Below are positions 1-13,269 of a stretch of DNA of 64,000 bases, piece after piece. Position numbers and translations under genes: made by a program. Source of the DNA: Carallia brachiata (Eukaryota; Streptophyta; Magnoliopsida; Malpighiales; Rhizophoraceae); the NCBI GenBank assembly GCA_021464245.1, contig JADCRB010000114.1, positions 1,922,001-1,986,000 of the forward strand, given 5' to 3'. The first letter of the stretch is position 1. Each line of letters opens with the position of its first letter. A model generated the notes under the pieces. That model was not told where the DNA came from. It did not search any database and was given only the letters and a program-made list of their open reading frames with translations.

Positions 1-1162
1 AAACTAGGCTACAGATTAATACAGTCCTAGTAATTTTGCAATGCTTCTGGTTATATGGTCTCATGAGCTGATTGGAGTTGCAAACTGCTAACACATCTCC
101 AAAGAATTCGGTAATTCGATATCATTTCAGCTTGTTTGAGTTTATTCACAATGCTTCCTAATTTTATTCATATGTTCTTTTATTTTTAAACGTATAATTT
201 TATAATATACAAATTTATATTATTTTTTGTTTATTTTACCTTATACTGAATTTCACTTAGAATTTGGTTTTCACTTAAATTTATTTGCCTTTTATTTCCT
301 TTTTATTCAACCAATCTGGGAGCAACGTGTCAAAATCAGTCAATCATTTTGGCCTTGGCCGGACCAAAGAAAAATAAATTACCTAAAATTACGTAATGTC
401 CCAAATGAGGTCAAAGGAAAGGAAAGAAAAAAAATCTGATTGTTCTTGTGGTTTAATATAACGATTAAATAATTTTATTTATATTGTAAAATTATGAATT
501 TAAATTTTTATTAAAATATACAAAATAATTAATAATTTAAATTTAAATAATAAAATTATACTATTATTTTATATACCATTAAAAGAACAATAGAACATTT
601 CACAATCTTTTTTTTTGACAGATATATCACCCATAAAAAAAAAGAAAAAAAGTTAAAAAAAAGTTGTTCGATTCAAAATGAAAATAAAATTGCTCTGTTA
701 AAAAGCTGTTCAACACAGCCCATCTTCCTTTCTTCCGTGTCTTTTCTTTCTTTAAATTCGGAAATTTGTAAGTCTCAAAAAAAAAAAAAAAGAAAAAAAG
801 CCTAATAACAATTCAAAAGTCCAAAATACACAATTAGATCTTTACGAATTTCGATTTCATTTATAAAATTGGTTTTTTTTTTTAATTTTTTTTTCATATT
901 TGCACTTTCGTGTTTCCCGAAGACGGATCCAGCGCGCAAATTTGCGTTGAATTTCGCGTAAATTTAAGCTGATTATTATTTTTTGTTTCAAAATTATTTA
1001 TTTTTGTTCTTTATTGGTTTCGAATTTGAAGTCTTGTTTGGTGTTTCTTGATTTGCAGGATTCATGGTCGAGAGAGAGGGAGACTTAGTAGGTTTTAGAG
1101 AGAGAAAGGAAGGGTTTTAGAGAGAGAGAGAGAGAGAGAGACGCGGAAGGGGTCGGGTGAAA
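1..1162 (+). promoter_or_regulatory. Upstream region and 5' leader of ARG1
   Basis: No gene is visible here. The stretch is AT-rich with long A and T runs (for example near 640-660 and 779-791) and is the likely promoter and leader of the J-domain gene starting at 1163. A (GA)n run at 1119-1141 lies directly before the start codon and is probably transcribed leader. A possible 3' splice site (tttgcag) ends near 1058, so a leader intron cannot be excluded. I could not place a convincing TATA box. Confidence 0.4.
1119..1141 (+). repeat. (GA)n microsatellite in ARG1 leader
   Basis: An uninterrupted AG dinucleotide run about 22 bases before the ARG1 start codon. GA/CT runs are common in plant 5' leaders. 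Confidence 0.9.
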
Positions 1163-4100
1163 ATGGCATCGAAGAAGGGGGAAAGTACGTCGGCGGCGGC
1201 AGCGGCTGCTCCGGCGATTCGGCGAGACCCGTACGAGGTATTGAGCGTGTCTAGGGATTCTACTGATCAGGAGATTAAAACTGCGTATCGAAAGCTTGCT
1301 CTTAAGTAAGTTAAATTTGTCTGTCGCGCCTTTCAGGTTATTCAAAATTAATTCGAATTTGTGTGTATGTAGATGTGATTTTGTGTTGTGGATAGCCTGT
1401 TGTGACTGATTTTTGAGCTGGTGATGGGCAATGTTAGATTTGGCTATTTGGGTAGTTTTGAATCTTGGGGTTTGGTTTAGCTACTGAGGAAAATGAATGC
1501 ATTGATTGGCATATGATTTCCCGGTTGTGGGTTTGTAATTCTGGTTATGTTGCTTTGGCCATGTTGGTTGAATGCAATTCGCCATGGCGCGTCAAACCTT
1601 TTTGTGTTGGCACTTGAATGAGGTTTTTCAAGGGAACCTAACTAGGATTTGTGATCATAGCAAGACCCCGGTCAACAAACGTGGAATTCTAGTGAGTGCT
1701 TTGACCGTGTTGGTTGGAATGCACTTCATTGCAGTGCAGCAACCTTTTGTTCTCCTTTTTGTGTTGGCAACAGAATGAAGTTTTTCAAGGGAACCTAACA
1801 AGGAAACTTGATTACCTTGTTTTTTTTTTTGGATAGAGATTACCTTGTTTTTTAAATAGAGAAGAAAAACCTACAAGTTAGAATTTCATGTCAAGAAAGG
1901 GATCAAGGTCTTAGTATGATCACAAAATATTTGTTGGTTTTTTATTTATCTTCTTCTTTTTTGGGGATGTTCTCTATAAACTCCACACTGTTGAGGATGG
2001 ATGGCATATTCTTAGTGCTCCTGATTTTCACAGTGCAAAATAGATATTCACTAACAAAATGAATTCAGTGTCTGAATGTGCCATTAGGGCAAGAAATTTG
2101 AAGTTTGTTGGTTTCTTGAAATGCCCAACTCTCTGTTTTTATGACGGGAAAAAAGAAGAGAAAGGAAATGTAGGGAATGGATTAGGGGCTCTATTTTGTT
2201 CTCTGAGTGAAAAGGGGGAAAAATGTAGTACTTAGTTCCAGGAAACAATTTACTAAAATTTTCTTTTCTTCATGATTTCTATCTACCCCTGGTTGGCGGA
2301 CTTGAAAGGAGAGCCCTATTCTTGAATCAAAATTTCCCTCGCTTTTTGTTCTTTATAAACAAATCATGTACCTTTTCCTTATCTTTTCCTTCATTTCCAT
2401 TTCTGATCTGCCAGTATTGCAGAGTTTATCATGGAAATTGGAATGTTTGGGATCGGTGTTCATTAGGTTAAGGACTGAGTTCCTCTATTGAGATATGAAG
2501 CTATATGTTAATCAAAGCGTAAAATGATTATAGTATGTTGGACCAGTCCTGCAGCATCAGATTTGTTGATGGCTTTGCTTTACACCTCAGAGATAGTGCT
2601 TCTTATGCTTTTGATGGTACTGCTCTTATTTTGTATGCCTCGACCCTATTAGTCAATGATAATTGTGGACAGGTATCATCCAGATAAGAATGCCGACAAC
2701 CCTGAAGCTTCAGAGCTTTTCAAGGAGGTTGCATATTCATACAGTATCCTATCTGATCCAGAGAAAAGAAGACAGTACGACAGTGCAGGTTTTGAGGTGC
2801 TTTTGCTGACTCTATTTTCTTACCCTCCCTCACTTTATATTCACATGATTAGAATTATATTACTTCCAAACCTTGTTCAAATTTTATAGTTGTTTGTAAT
2901 CAGGCACTTGATGCTGCAAGCATGGATATGGAAATTGATTTGTCTAATCTGGGAACTGTCAATACAGTGTTTGCTGCATTATTCAGGTATATTCAGTTGG
3001 ACGTATTTGAAACTTGAATTGTGATTCAAATACTTTTCAAGTCCCTTACTCTGCTTATTTGTAGCAAGCTTGGTGTCCCTATCAAAACTACAATTTCTGC
3101 TAATGTTCTTGAAGAAGCTTTGAATGGAACTGTCACTGTCAGACCGCTCCCTATTGGAACATCAGTTAGTGGAAAGGTGCAATTTTTTCCCAACCATGAT
3201 AGCCATTCTTTGACATGTGCATTTTTTCACTCCTCCTATGTTTCTCTGCAGGTGGAGAAGCAATGTGCCCACTTTTTCGGTGTGACAATAAATGAGCAAC
3301 AAGCTGAGTCAGGCATTGTTGTGAGAGTAACATCATCTGCTCAGAGCAAATTTAAGGTGGTTTAAATTCTTTTTTGCAATGACTATGGGGCATAACAGTC
3401 ACCCCAAAAACAAATCTACCTGCCCAAAACAATATCTCTCTTTGCTTTGACTTGTAAATTTATTAAAGTATTAATTTTGTGTTGGATTTGCATAATTTTC
3501 AGTTACTTTATTTTGAACAAGATGCAAATGGCGGCTATGGTTTGGCCTTGCAGGTACCATTTATTTGTTTATGCTTTCTATTGTTTTTTTTTAATTTATA
3601 TTTTAGTTTCAAAAAAAGGTTAAGGCTGCATGCATCTCATGCTTTCATAGACTCTACAGTGTGATATTTTCGTGCACCCTAGGCTCTTTTCCACTATCCA
3701 CTTTCATTTTTTAGGTTGCTTTTTTTTTTCCAATTTAATCTTATAACTTCTTTTTTTTTTTCTTTTATTTTGCGTCTTTTTATGAGTAAAAGCTTTATTT
3801 TAAAAGGCTAACGTTAGGTGTAAATCTTTCATGGGTCATCCTTTTCTAGCCACTTGAGTGTCTCCTCACAAAAAACTTTTTGGATGCTGTGATAGAAAAT
3901 AATGTTAACCTCTTGACATACCATGGCTGAGATTCAAAGTTTTTACACCATAAACTCGAATTGTTACATCCCAAAAGTAGCCTTGATAAAGTAGATATTT
4001 TGAGTACTATAACAAGTTAACTTAGTATGTTTGGTACAAAAATGCAAGAGTTTTTAGTGGTCAATGAGGAGAAGGTGAATCATGAAGCCAGTGCAAGTGA

Positions 4101-7100
4101 GCATTTTTGCCATGTTTTTAGGCATTTATTGCTATTGTACAGTCAATGAATATACTGAGCACTGTAGACTAGTTAGGTGGGTTGCCATCTTCTTGTTTTG
4201 TAACAGTAGACAAAGTTCTACCTCAGATTTTGTGGGGGGCTTGCCTAGTGAATTTTCTTTAAGCCATAATTTATTCCTTGCCTCATATCTACTATATTAT
4301 AATTAACGTGTGGCTTAGCCTACACTGTTGTACTTTTGGTTTGTGGTTCTTAAGGAGGCTGTGATGATGGATCCGTAGAATGACTTGATTGATGTTTGTA
4401 GAAAAACAGATTTTTAAATATCCTGATCATGCTTTGAGACATGGATGATATGGATTAGAGATCAGTGCATGGCACCTTATTATTATTTTGGACAAGCGAT
4501 CTTGAACTGATTGTTCTTTGTTACCCTATTCAAGCCTTGGTATCTATGGAATACATAGAATGAAATATTTGTATTGCTAGAAACGTAAAGAGTGGGTATT
4601 TGTTGAAAGTCTGATCAATTTGTGTTCTTTCTAGGAACCTTCTTCCTTGGTGGTTTTTTCCGTTATTTCAATAATTTAATGCTGATTTATTCATAAGTAG
4701 GTGAGAAAAGATTCATGTTGCTGGACCCAATTAAAGTTGGGATTAGGGCTTTGCTGCTGTTGTTGTGGTAGTAGAATTATTCATAAGTAGGAAACTGGAA
4801 TTAATTAAAAATTCCATGGATATAATGCCCTTGTCAGTCTCCTTGATGTAAAGGCAATATGTGCCTTGCATCTTGGGATGAGTTCCTTAAATTAGATTAG
4901 TTGAGCCAATCTTTATGGTACTAATCATCTTCTTTCTTGTTGAGTGGTAAATGTGTTCAACAATATTGGCTATGTTGCTGCTGAAGGCCCTTTGGTATAC
5001 TTATTGTTTTGTGTTCCTTAAAAATTCGCTGTTTGGATAAGACAATGTTTACCAAGGTCTTTGTCTGCACCCGTACTTTACCGCCCGCCTCCACTTCAAG
5101 GATCTGATGACTGGTAACATATTGTTTAATGGCTTTTCACAGGTTTCTTGGGATAGGTTAGGCAAGGAGAAATCCTTGGGTCACTTTCCTGTAGAAGTTC
5201 AAGATTTGGGTGGATTAGTTCTTTAGGATGGAACCAGCCTTTTTTGTGGCTAACTAAGTTCATCAAGGAACCATATCTTGAATCAAAGAGTAATCAACAT
5301 TCCAACATGCCAAATACAGCCCCGATCATTAGATCATACCCACACTATTACTCTCTTTCCTTGGGCATCTTGGATTTTAAATTTGTTTCCGGTTATCTGT
5401 TATGCAACTGACCATAGAAGTACGTGCATCTTCAACAGCCTTGTTGCTGTTCGATTCCCTTACCTGCTGTCTAACATTACCTCCTGCGCTTGCAGTCATT
5501 CTTTAATGGCATTTCCAAAGACCTTGATTTATTAGTGTAGATAAGAATTATGGAAGTTAATCTCTTCCCCGCCCTTGATGAGGATGCGTGAAGTATCTTT
5601 TTGTTAACAAATTGATGAATTTATATAGTTAGTCCTCGTCTTTATGCTTCTCTTTTTTTTTTAATCAATTCTTCTACTTTCCTGGAAGTTAAATGACTTC
5701 TATAAGTTCTGACAAAGATGATGGCTTGTGAGTCTTAAGTTTTTTAATCTTTTTCTCCAACAGTGAGCACTGGTGTTGCTCTCCTGGTGTATGCTTTTTC
5801 TGAAAACATGCTTTAAAAGCTGCTTAGGCATATCTTAGTTGTTCGTGCCACTTATCACATTCTAGTTTTAAATGCCACAAAACTATATGTTATTCTCTTT
5901 GTACAGGAAGATAGTGAGAAGACTGGCAAGGTAACATCTGCAGGAATGTATTTTTTACATTTTCAAGTATACAGAATGGATTCGACGATGAATGCGGTAT
6001 GAAACGGTCCCATACTCCCATTTGATTGTATTCTGTATTCTTAATAATATGGGATATGTTTTCTTTTTCCCATTGCTGAAATACGTTTCACTGTATGGTC
6101 TTCTTGCAGCTTGCCATGGCTAAGGATCCTGATGCTGCGTTCTTCAAGAGGTTGGAAGGTCTTCAACCTTGTGAGGTTTCAGAACTAAAAGCTGGCACTC
6201 ATATATTCGCTGTTTATGGTCTGAACTGTTTATTTGTGAATTAATCTTGCTCAGTAATCCTACAGCATTTGGTTGGTTCTGACATCTGGATGCTTTCAGG
6301 AGATAATTTTTTCAAGACTGCTACATACACAATTGAAGCAGTTTGTGCAAAGTCATATGAGGATACCACTGAGAAGCTGAAGGAAATTGAGGCTCAGATT
6401 TTGAGAAAAAGAAATGAGCTACGCCAATTTGAGACGGAATATAGAAAAGTAGAATTTTTTTTTTACTTGGTCATAAATCCAAAGATATTCGCATTTTCCC
6501 ATGTAATGGATTTTTTAACGTTTTGTAGGCTTTGGCACGCTTTCAAGAAGTAACCAACAGATACAGCCAGGAAAAGCAATCCGTATGGTTCAAAACCTTG
6601 ATGTCTCCTGCCTTGCATATTTTCTTCCACTTATCTGCCATTTATCTTATCCGATTTGAAAACTTTTGAGAAACAAATGCACACATGCACACACTAATGA
6701 ATAAGTGCCTGCACCCACTCCTTCAAGTTGTTTAATTACCCTAAATGACATAAAAGCTATTATGGAGTTTTCTCTATGCCCCCTTATTATGTTGCCAATC
6801 CATTTCAAAATTGTGAGAATGAAGGAGCTGGTTGATGATCTGCTTCCATTTTCTTGTTTTGTCCCCCTTCACCACCTTCCTCATGCTGTAGCCACTGGCT
6901 GCATGGTTGTATTGATGGGCGAACTTTTCATTGTCGCCACATCTTTGGTTCGTTGATTTTTTTCCTCCCCTACCTCATCATGTGGGTTTTCTATGCATAC
7001 AGGTTGATGAGCTGCTTAAACAGCGCGATAGCATATACGCTTCATTTACCGTTGCCAGGACAGTTGGTAATCTAAGTAATGGAAGTTCAAGTAAAGTTCT

Positions 7101-7218
7101 TGGTGATGATTCAAAAGCTGAGAGTCCAATGGAAGATGGAAGCTCCGAGGGAAAGGACAAGTCAGCCAAAAAGAAATGGTTCAACTTGAATGTGAAAGGA
7201 TCTGATAAAAAGTCATGA
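1163..7218 (+). CDS. ARG1: ARG1-type J-domain co-chaperone (DnaJ C15 type)
   Basis: Eleven coding exons: 1163-1305, 2673-2796, 2904-2986, 3065-3176, 3252-3356, 3503-3553, 5907-5996, 6110-6218, 6300-6448, 6529-6582 and 7003-7218 (stop TGA). All introns are GT-AG and the reading frame is continuous for 411 codons, close to the 410 I recall for Arabidopsis ARG1. The J domain spans about residues 21-88 with the HPD motif at 50-52, followed by the conserved middle region ([20 protein letters not shown], from residue 101). A likely coiled coil lies at about 290-345 ([17 protein letters not shown]), and the C-terminus is basic and ends in SDKKS. ARG1 is a peripheral-membrane, cytoskeleton-linked Hsp70 co-chaperone needed for root and hypocotyl gravitropism, partly through PIN traffic. 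Residue identity favours ARG1 over the ARL1/ARL2 paralogues. Introns 1 (1.4 kb) and 6 (2.35 kb) are long and hold no further gene. Confidence 0.95.
1563..1806 (+). repeat. Diverged tandem duplication in ARG1 intron 1
   Basis: Two related segments, about 1563-1652 and 1708-1806, share the order TTGGTTG-AATGCA, TTTGTGTTGGCA, then TTTTTCAAGGGAACCTAAC. The offset is about 145 bases and they differ by small indels. This is an old local duplication inside the intron. Confidence 0.6.
1810..1853. repeat. 16-bp direct repeat flanking a poly(T) micro-insert
   Basis: GATTACCTTGTTTTTT occurs at 1810-1825 and again at 1838-1853. The 12 bases between them are TTTTT followed by GGATAGA. The form is that of a target-site duplication around a minimal retro-insertion, but slippage could also give it. 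It lies in ARG1 intron 1. Confidence 0.45.
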
Positions 7219-10200
7219 AACAGATTAGAAGATGATTTTGTATCATTTTGTATCGGTGGAGAAAAGCTGGAATGTAACATTTATTTGCACTGAATGTTGG
7301 AGTTGCTTTTTTTTTTTTTGAAGTTTTTGTCCAAAAGCTGGAGTCACCTGCAAATGCCTATACTGTTATCATTTGTTTCATTTTTTATGTCCATCGTCAG
7401 GGTTTACTGGAGATGGTATAATCATTGCATATTATAAGAAACTTGAAGGTTGGAGGCTGCTGTAAGTATAATTCCATTTGTATGTTGGTATTGCTCCTCT
7501 TAGTTTTCTGCTTGGTTCATCTGGCAGTGTGATCGGAACATATGTTTGTAATGCTCCCAAACTCCCACAAATCATCATTTGCCGATTTTTAATTTGTAGG
7601 AAATTGGTTTTCCCTTGTGTTGCAGTTTGCTAATACATATTTATTAAGTTAGATTCATCTATAACTTCGGGGAAAAATGAAAAAGAGGGATGCAAATCAC
7701 TTGAGGCTGTGGAAATTGCTGTCATTTGTGCCTCTGTAACAGGGCTCGGATGAGTTTACATGTAGACCTGAAAATAAATTGATACAATAATGTTACAAGG
7801 ATGTGAATTGTTGAATGCAAGACGGTGTCATGTCTCAGTTATGGACGTTGGCTACACATTTATAATAGTTCAATTCCCACTGATAATGACGATTATAAAT
7901 GTGCAATTAATAGCCACAGTAGTACCACTTAATTCCCTGTCAAGGTACTACACATTCGTGAAGTTCATATTGATGTTTCTCAGAATGGTACGGATTTATC
8001 TAACATAATTGATCTTCTAACCCAATAAGCATCAGGGAAAAAAAAAAAAAAAAGAAACTCAGCAGAATAACAAACCAGGGATCAAAAAAAAAAAAAAAGG
8101 AACAAACCAACGAAAAACAAAAACAAAACCAAACAAAAGCAGCTTTCTTTGAAAATTTTCCTTTTTTTGCCTGTCACTTCAAGCCTCAAGTGAGCCGGTA
8201 GATACATGTAATGATTGTATACGGGGGGTGTTTAAATTCAGTTGAATTAGCGTCCTTTGATTGTCGTATGATTCCATGATTTCTCTTTGTAGGGCTGTCA
8301 CAAGTAAAGGCTGCATGTAAGCAGTACTTTACACTCTTCATAATTTGTCTGATTGTCATTGGAGAAAATTTTCCATTGTGCAAATACTAACATGACAAAT
8401 GTGCTGGCTTTTGTACTCTGAAGTCTGTTGATTTGCAGATTACATATTCGAGAATTCCCATATAAATAAACCAACTTGTGTGTCCTTTCTAAGGATTCTT
8501 ATTATGTGACTAGTGAATAGAAGTTCACCAACCTCAATCATTTTCTAAATTGAGTGCATTGTATGTTTCCTCCAACTAAAGCCATTCAAGTTCATCATAG
8601 AATATGGGACTATTGAAATGTGAGTTAATAGTCTGTCCAAAAGTTAGTTGGGTCCCATATATAGGCCATATTTAAATTAAATTAAGGAGAACTGAATGAA
8701 AATATCTCAATTAATGTGTTATAACTTATTAATGTTTGAATCATATCTCAGACTGAAAGTTTTAATTTTAAGTTTTAGTCCAAGTCAATTAACCAAACAA
8801 CCAAAATCTTATCCCCACTTCGCTGTTGCTGCCTCTTTTTCTCGCATATAATATGTTAGAAAAATTGCTATCTTTGGATATCAAAATGCCTTCTCCCTCT
8901 CTTTCTCTCTCTCTCTGGTGGTTCAACAATAAGCGAGGATTAGCAATAATGTGAATTCCTCATTGTTTGTACTAGAAGACAGGTACTAGACAATTGGTAT
9001 GCAGTGTGGCCAATGACAAAACCTTATATATCATCATGCCCATATAGTTTATTATGTGCAAGAGCAATTTCAAGGATCTATTTGAGTCATTATAAAATGG
9101 CATTGTGCTCACAAACTTTAGTACATTTGTTTAATTAGAAACTGGAAGAAGACGATGGAATAAGAAACAGTGACAACAAGTATAATTAGGTTACAATAAT
9201 GTATTTTGGACCATCTTAACCTCTCTATTTAGGCAACTATTATAAAATACGCAAGACATGGCTTCATGTACAAATACAACTAACTTGGACTACATTAACT
9301 CTTTTATTATAACACAGCTTGTCTTGATCTGCATTTGAACTGAAAGCTAGCGATGCATAATTTTATGTTAGACCATCTAATTTGCATATTAAATTGGACT
9401 CTTTCAAAGAGACAAATTCCCCATAATTCAAGGGCTGTTTATCCAATGTTTTTGTTAAAACTTGCACGCACAGTCCCACACGTGTTATGCACAAACTCTA
9501 TGTGGAAACCGCTGTATGATTGCAAGAAAGTGTATTCCACAGTTCAGTCAAGATTGGATAGAAAAAACCAAATATGGATGCAAGCGAATTGATACAAGAT
9601 AGACGTAGGACCGTAAATCCTGTGATCGTGGCCGTTGGTTGCATATTTTTAAGCCTTCCTTTAACTTGTGGAAATAGCTTGCTGGAAAACCCACTTTCAA
9701 AATCCACATCAAGGGAGAACCTTATTCTCAACAGAAAGGGAAAGAATAAAAACTTTCGCAGAACTTTTTTTTTTGTTTTTTTCTCACCTGCTTCCATCAT
9801 GTGAGGCAAATTTTAATTAGACCGCCAAACAAGAACTTGTCTACTGTAGATGCGGCCATTTTGTTTGTTAAGTGGCAAGTTGGTATGGGCTACTTCCAAC
9901 GAGCTATGTCTCAAAGGACTAACTCGTGAGCGGACCTAATCTTTAGCGGTTCATTAAGTAATTTGCCCAATAATTATCTTTGTCATGTCACAAGCTGATA
10001 TAATATAGTCTCTCATCTATACAATTTATCTTTCAAATTAGAAAACAGGGAGATTATAATAGTTCATCTAATACCCGTCTGATCCAGATCTCATGTTTGT
10101 CATGGTTGGTCTTAATCTCGATAATAGAGAAGTGTTAGGATAAATTGACAGCCAGCACAAAAGTTGCCAAATTTTTATACTAGTTTGTCAAATAAACTTG

Positions 10201-11026
10201 TGATAAATCTATTTTGTGGTTTACAAGCTTTTAAACAATGTTATATTTTTGTCAAACAAAACTTTAAATAGTTTTGATCTAAATTCGAATCTCACAGTGT
10301 TTTGAGATTTTGACCTCTGAATTTGTCTAATTTAACCATGGTTCGCGGAGTTCTGGTTCGAGAATCATTAACACCGTTTGGTCGGTTTGGGAGAGATACG
10401 TTCGGATTCAACAGTATTTAGATAGGAAATCCCTTCTTATGAGTTGAGTTCAATGGCCTAGAACAAATAGGAGTTATTCTGACTCCGCTTCACAAATTTG
10501 ATGATTAACATAACCACGATGAATTTTCTTTAGTCGAAAAAAAAAAACACTTTAAATAATTTTTATTCGCCGAGTGCATAATCATATTAGTCGACCAACG
10601 CGGATCATAATTAGGATTTTTCAGGGCTTGTGTGGGGTGTTTGTGTAGCTTTCCACATGTGTTTCACTTTATTAGCTACAAATGCACATTAGTTTTGTCT
10701 CATTGATTGACTAGTCACCGAAGTCACCAATCAAAACAACATTTCATGGGCTTCATATTTGTTGTGTCTCATATTTGTATTTAGCTTAAAAGCTTCATGG
10801 AGTGTGCTTAGCATTAGCAATTATTTATTTGAATAATGTAGCCATTCTAGACTTTAGTCTTTGGCTCAACATTTTGTCAATATGAAAATGGATTATTAAA
10901 TCTTGTTTTGACATAAAGAAGGAGAGATGGAGAGAGAGAGAGGGGAGAGAAGAAGCCACTTCACATGACTTAAAGCCAACTCCACCGGCCCAACATCCAC
11001 CTTCTATAGCATTTAAAAATGAGTCA
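7219..11026. other. ARG1 3' flank and gene-free region
   Basis: No reading frame here looks like a protein family. The first few hundred bases are the likely ARG1 3' untranslated region, with AATGTAACATTTATTTGCA near 7271. The rest is AT-rich with A runs at about 8038-8053 and 8084-8098, plus a short CT run near 8900. Confidence 0.5.
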
Positions 11027-11033
11027 GTGTCAC

Positions 11034-11275
11034 CACACAATTTTTTATGATCTAGCGATAAAGACACCAAATGTTATTGGGTCAAAAGTCTTAAATTCGA
11101 GTGCTTGTCATAGCAATTGATATGGCTAAATCTACGTTAATCTCAATACTGTATTGTTAAAATCTCTATCACTACAGTATTCTGTGGAGAATAAACGCAA
11201 TACTCCCTAACGAGATATATCGATGCACCACTCCATATTCCCATTTTCTTGAAAAAAAAAAATAATAATAGGTGG
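11034..11275 (+). mobile_element. SINE-like retroelement, family B, copy 1
   Basis: About 240 bases. A tRNA-like A box (TGATCTAGCGATAAAGA, near 11048) and B box (AATTCGAGTGC, near 11096) lie near the 5' end, and an A-rich tail (GAAAAAAAAAAATAATAATA) ends the element. The 3' part (TTCCCATTTTCTTGAAAA) matches the minus-strand element ending near 49249 (CTCCCATTTTATTCAAAA), so they belong to one family. GTGTCAC occurs at 11027-11033 and 11276-11282 and may be a short target duplication. Confidence 0.6.
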
Positions 11276-12456
11276 GTGTCACTTACAAGTACATGGAAGG
11301 GTTTAAATGAGCCATAACCAAAATGTTTGGATTGTCAAAAAAATAATGCTTTGAGCATATCCAATAAAAGGGGTTTCCAATTTGAATACTAAGTCACATT
11401 GGTGCCATCTTTTTATACTTTTTGATCCTTCCAAAGCAATGGTTGCGAAAAGAAACAAAGATGATTAGAAAGTTAATGGAGTTTTAACATGGTAGGATCG
11501 TGTCTCAAATAATCTAGCATTAAATAATGGTGCACATAATTTCATTGGTTCAAGTTTTCCTTGATATGCACAACTTGGTGGGTCATGTTTGGGATTCGGG
11601 TGATCTTAAACGATAATATCGGCATCACTTCAATCAACAACAAAGTAAAACATGATTAAGACCCCTAATAAGATTTTTTTTATATATAAATAGAGAAATA
11701 TTAAGTAATAATATTGAGATAGTAATAAAGTAATATTAAGAAAGTAATATAAGTTATTATATGATTGAAATTAAAAAAAATTATTATGTATCATTAAATA
11801 AATTTTATAATTATTTTATTATCTCTTAAGATTAAATTGTACAGTGGATGGTTGGAAACAAAACGTTAGACATGACGAAGAATATGCGTTGTTTAAAGCA
11901 AAGTTTTCCATGCAAGGATGGAGACAGGATTGTGAGAGTGTGATTGTAAAATTAGTGAGAGACGCTCATGTGGGTCCAATGCCACGAAATTGCATGTGGT
12001 CCCTAATGTGGCCCATCCATTGTGGGTTGGTCCTACCAGAATTGATTGAAAACACTGGGAAACCAATTGGGTGGACTTCACATGCGTTACCCCCTTCATC
12101 AGTGGAGAAATGCTTGTGCATTTGTCCACCCACCCTCTTACAATTTATACCTCCTCAGGCCTTAGCCATGGCATCTAGCTCCCCATATTCTAACCAACAT
12201 GTTATGCCAAAACTTCCATATTGGGTTTTGTAATTCCCATTAATTTATAACCTATGCAAGGATTGGCTATAGCCCCAAACAGTACGGAAAATTCCCTTAA
12301 ATAGATGTCAATTTCATTATAATAGAAGCATTTTTATTTTTTAGACACTAATGAAGGACAATTCAGATATAGGTGTCATGAAGCCAAGAATCAGTAGTAT
12401 TTAGTACAATGAGCTTTAATGTGCTTGGACATATAGGTGGTCCCAACTGCCATATG

Positions 12457-12519
12457 TATGTGAACTGCTTTTTATTTTATTTTTATTTATTTATTTTTTT
12501 TCATAAATTTATGTGAACT
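12457..12519. repeat. 10-bp direct repeat flanking a T-rich micro-insert
   Basis: TATGTGAACT occurs at 12457-12466 and 12510-12519 around 43 bases made almost only of T with scattered A. It is consistent with a minimal poly(A)-tailed insertion on the minus strand. Confidence 0.4.
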
Positions 12520-12921
12520 CTTTAACCTTCTGAGGATGACTACTTACATTTTAAGTTAAGAAGGTCTTTTCAATAAGCTTTATTTTTGAGTGAGACCAAC
12601 TAGCTTTGCGCACGATGGTGGACTCACAATCTTTTGATTTTCTGTAGCCTTCACAAGAGAGGGAAAGACCCAAAGAAAAGATCATTGGATCCAACATAAT
12701 AAAGCATAAAAAGGTGGTTAGGTTAAGTAAAAAGCATTTTTGTTCTGACCTAATGGAGATCATAATCTAAACCCCAAATCTATCTACCACTACATAACCC
12801 CATGTTAGGGGACTTGAAGATATGGGTCCCAGCACAACCTAACCCTTCTTTTCGCAGCTTATGCTAAGCAAATAAGAGGATTGATTAGAATCCCTTATTT
12901 CAAATAAAATTTTGTAACTTC

Positions 12922-13269
12922 AAATTTACTTAAAAATTCAAGCAAATAAATATAAAAATTTATCAATATTATAAATCATGTCATATTTTTATATTTTAGC
13001 AATGTGAAAATTTATACTCTTTATACACTATCTTAACATATACTGGATTTAATTAACACGTGACATAAAAAATTAGACTAAATTATATGTAAATAGTCAA
13101 ATTGCCTAGTGAAAAATGCAGACAAAAAAGTAAATTGAACTCTAATACTATGTCAAATAAAACATTCAAACCCTAAATTTATCTAAAAACTCAAGTTAAC
13201 AGGTAACAAAGATTATAAACATTATAAGTAATGTCATATTTTATATTTTAGCAAAGTAAAAATTTATAC
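12922..13269 (+). repeat. Pair of diverged ~95-bp direct repeats
   Basis: Segments 12922-13017 and 13175-13269 share AAATTTA..TAAAAA.TCAAG at the left and ATGTCATATTTT..ATATTTTAGCAA with AAAATTTATAC at the right, in the same orientation. They may be remnants of a local duplication or of a short repeated element. Confidence 0.5.

Noticed and set aside
11844..12233. 129-codon open frame on the plus strand
   Set aside because: It matches no family I know, has no promoter or intron signals, and a second open frame lies on the opposite strand. I treat it as chance.
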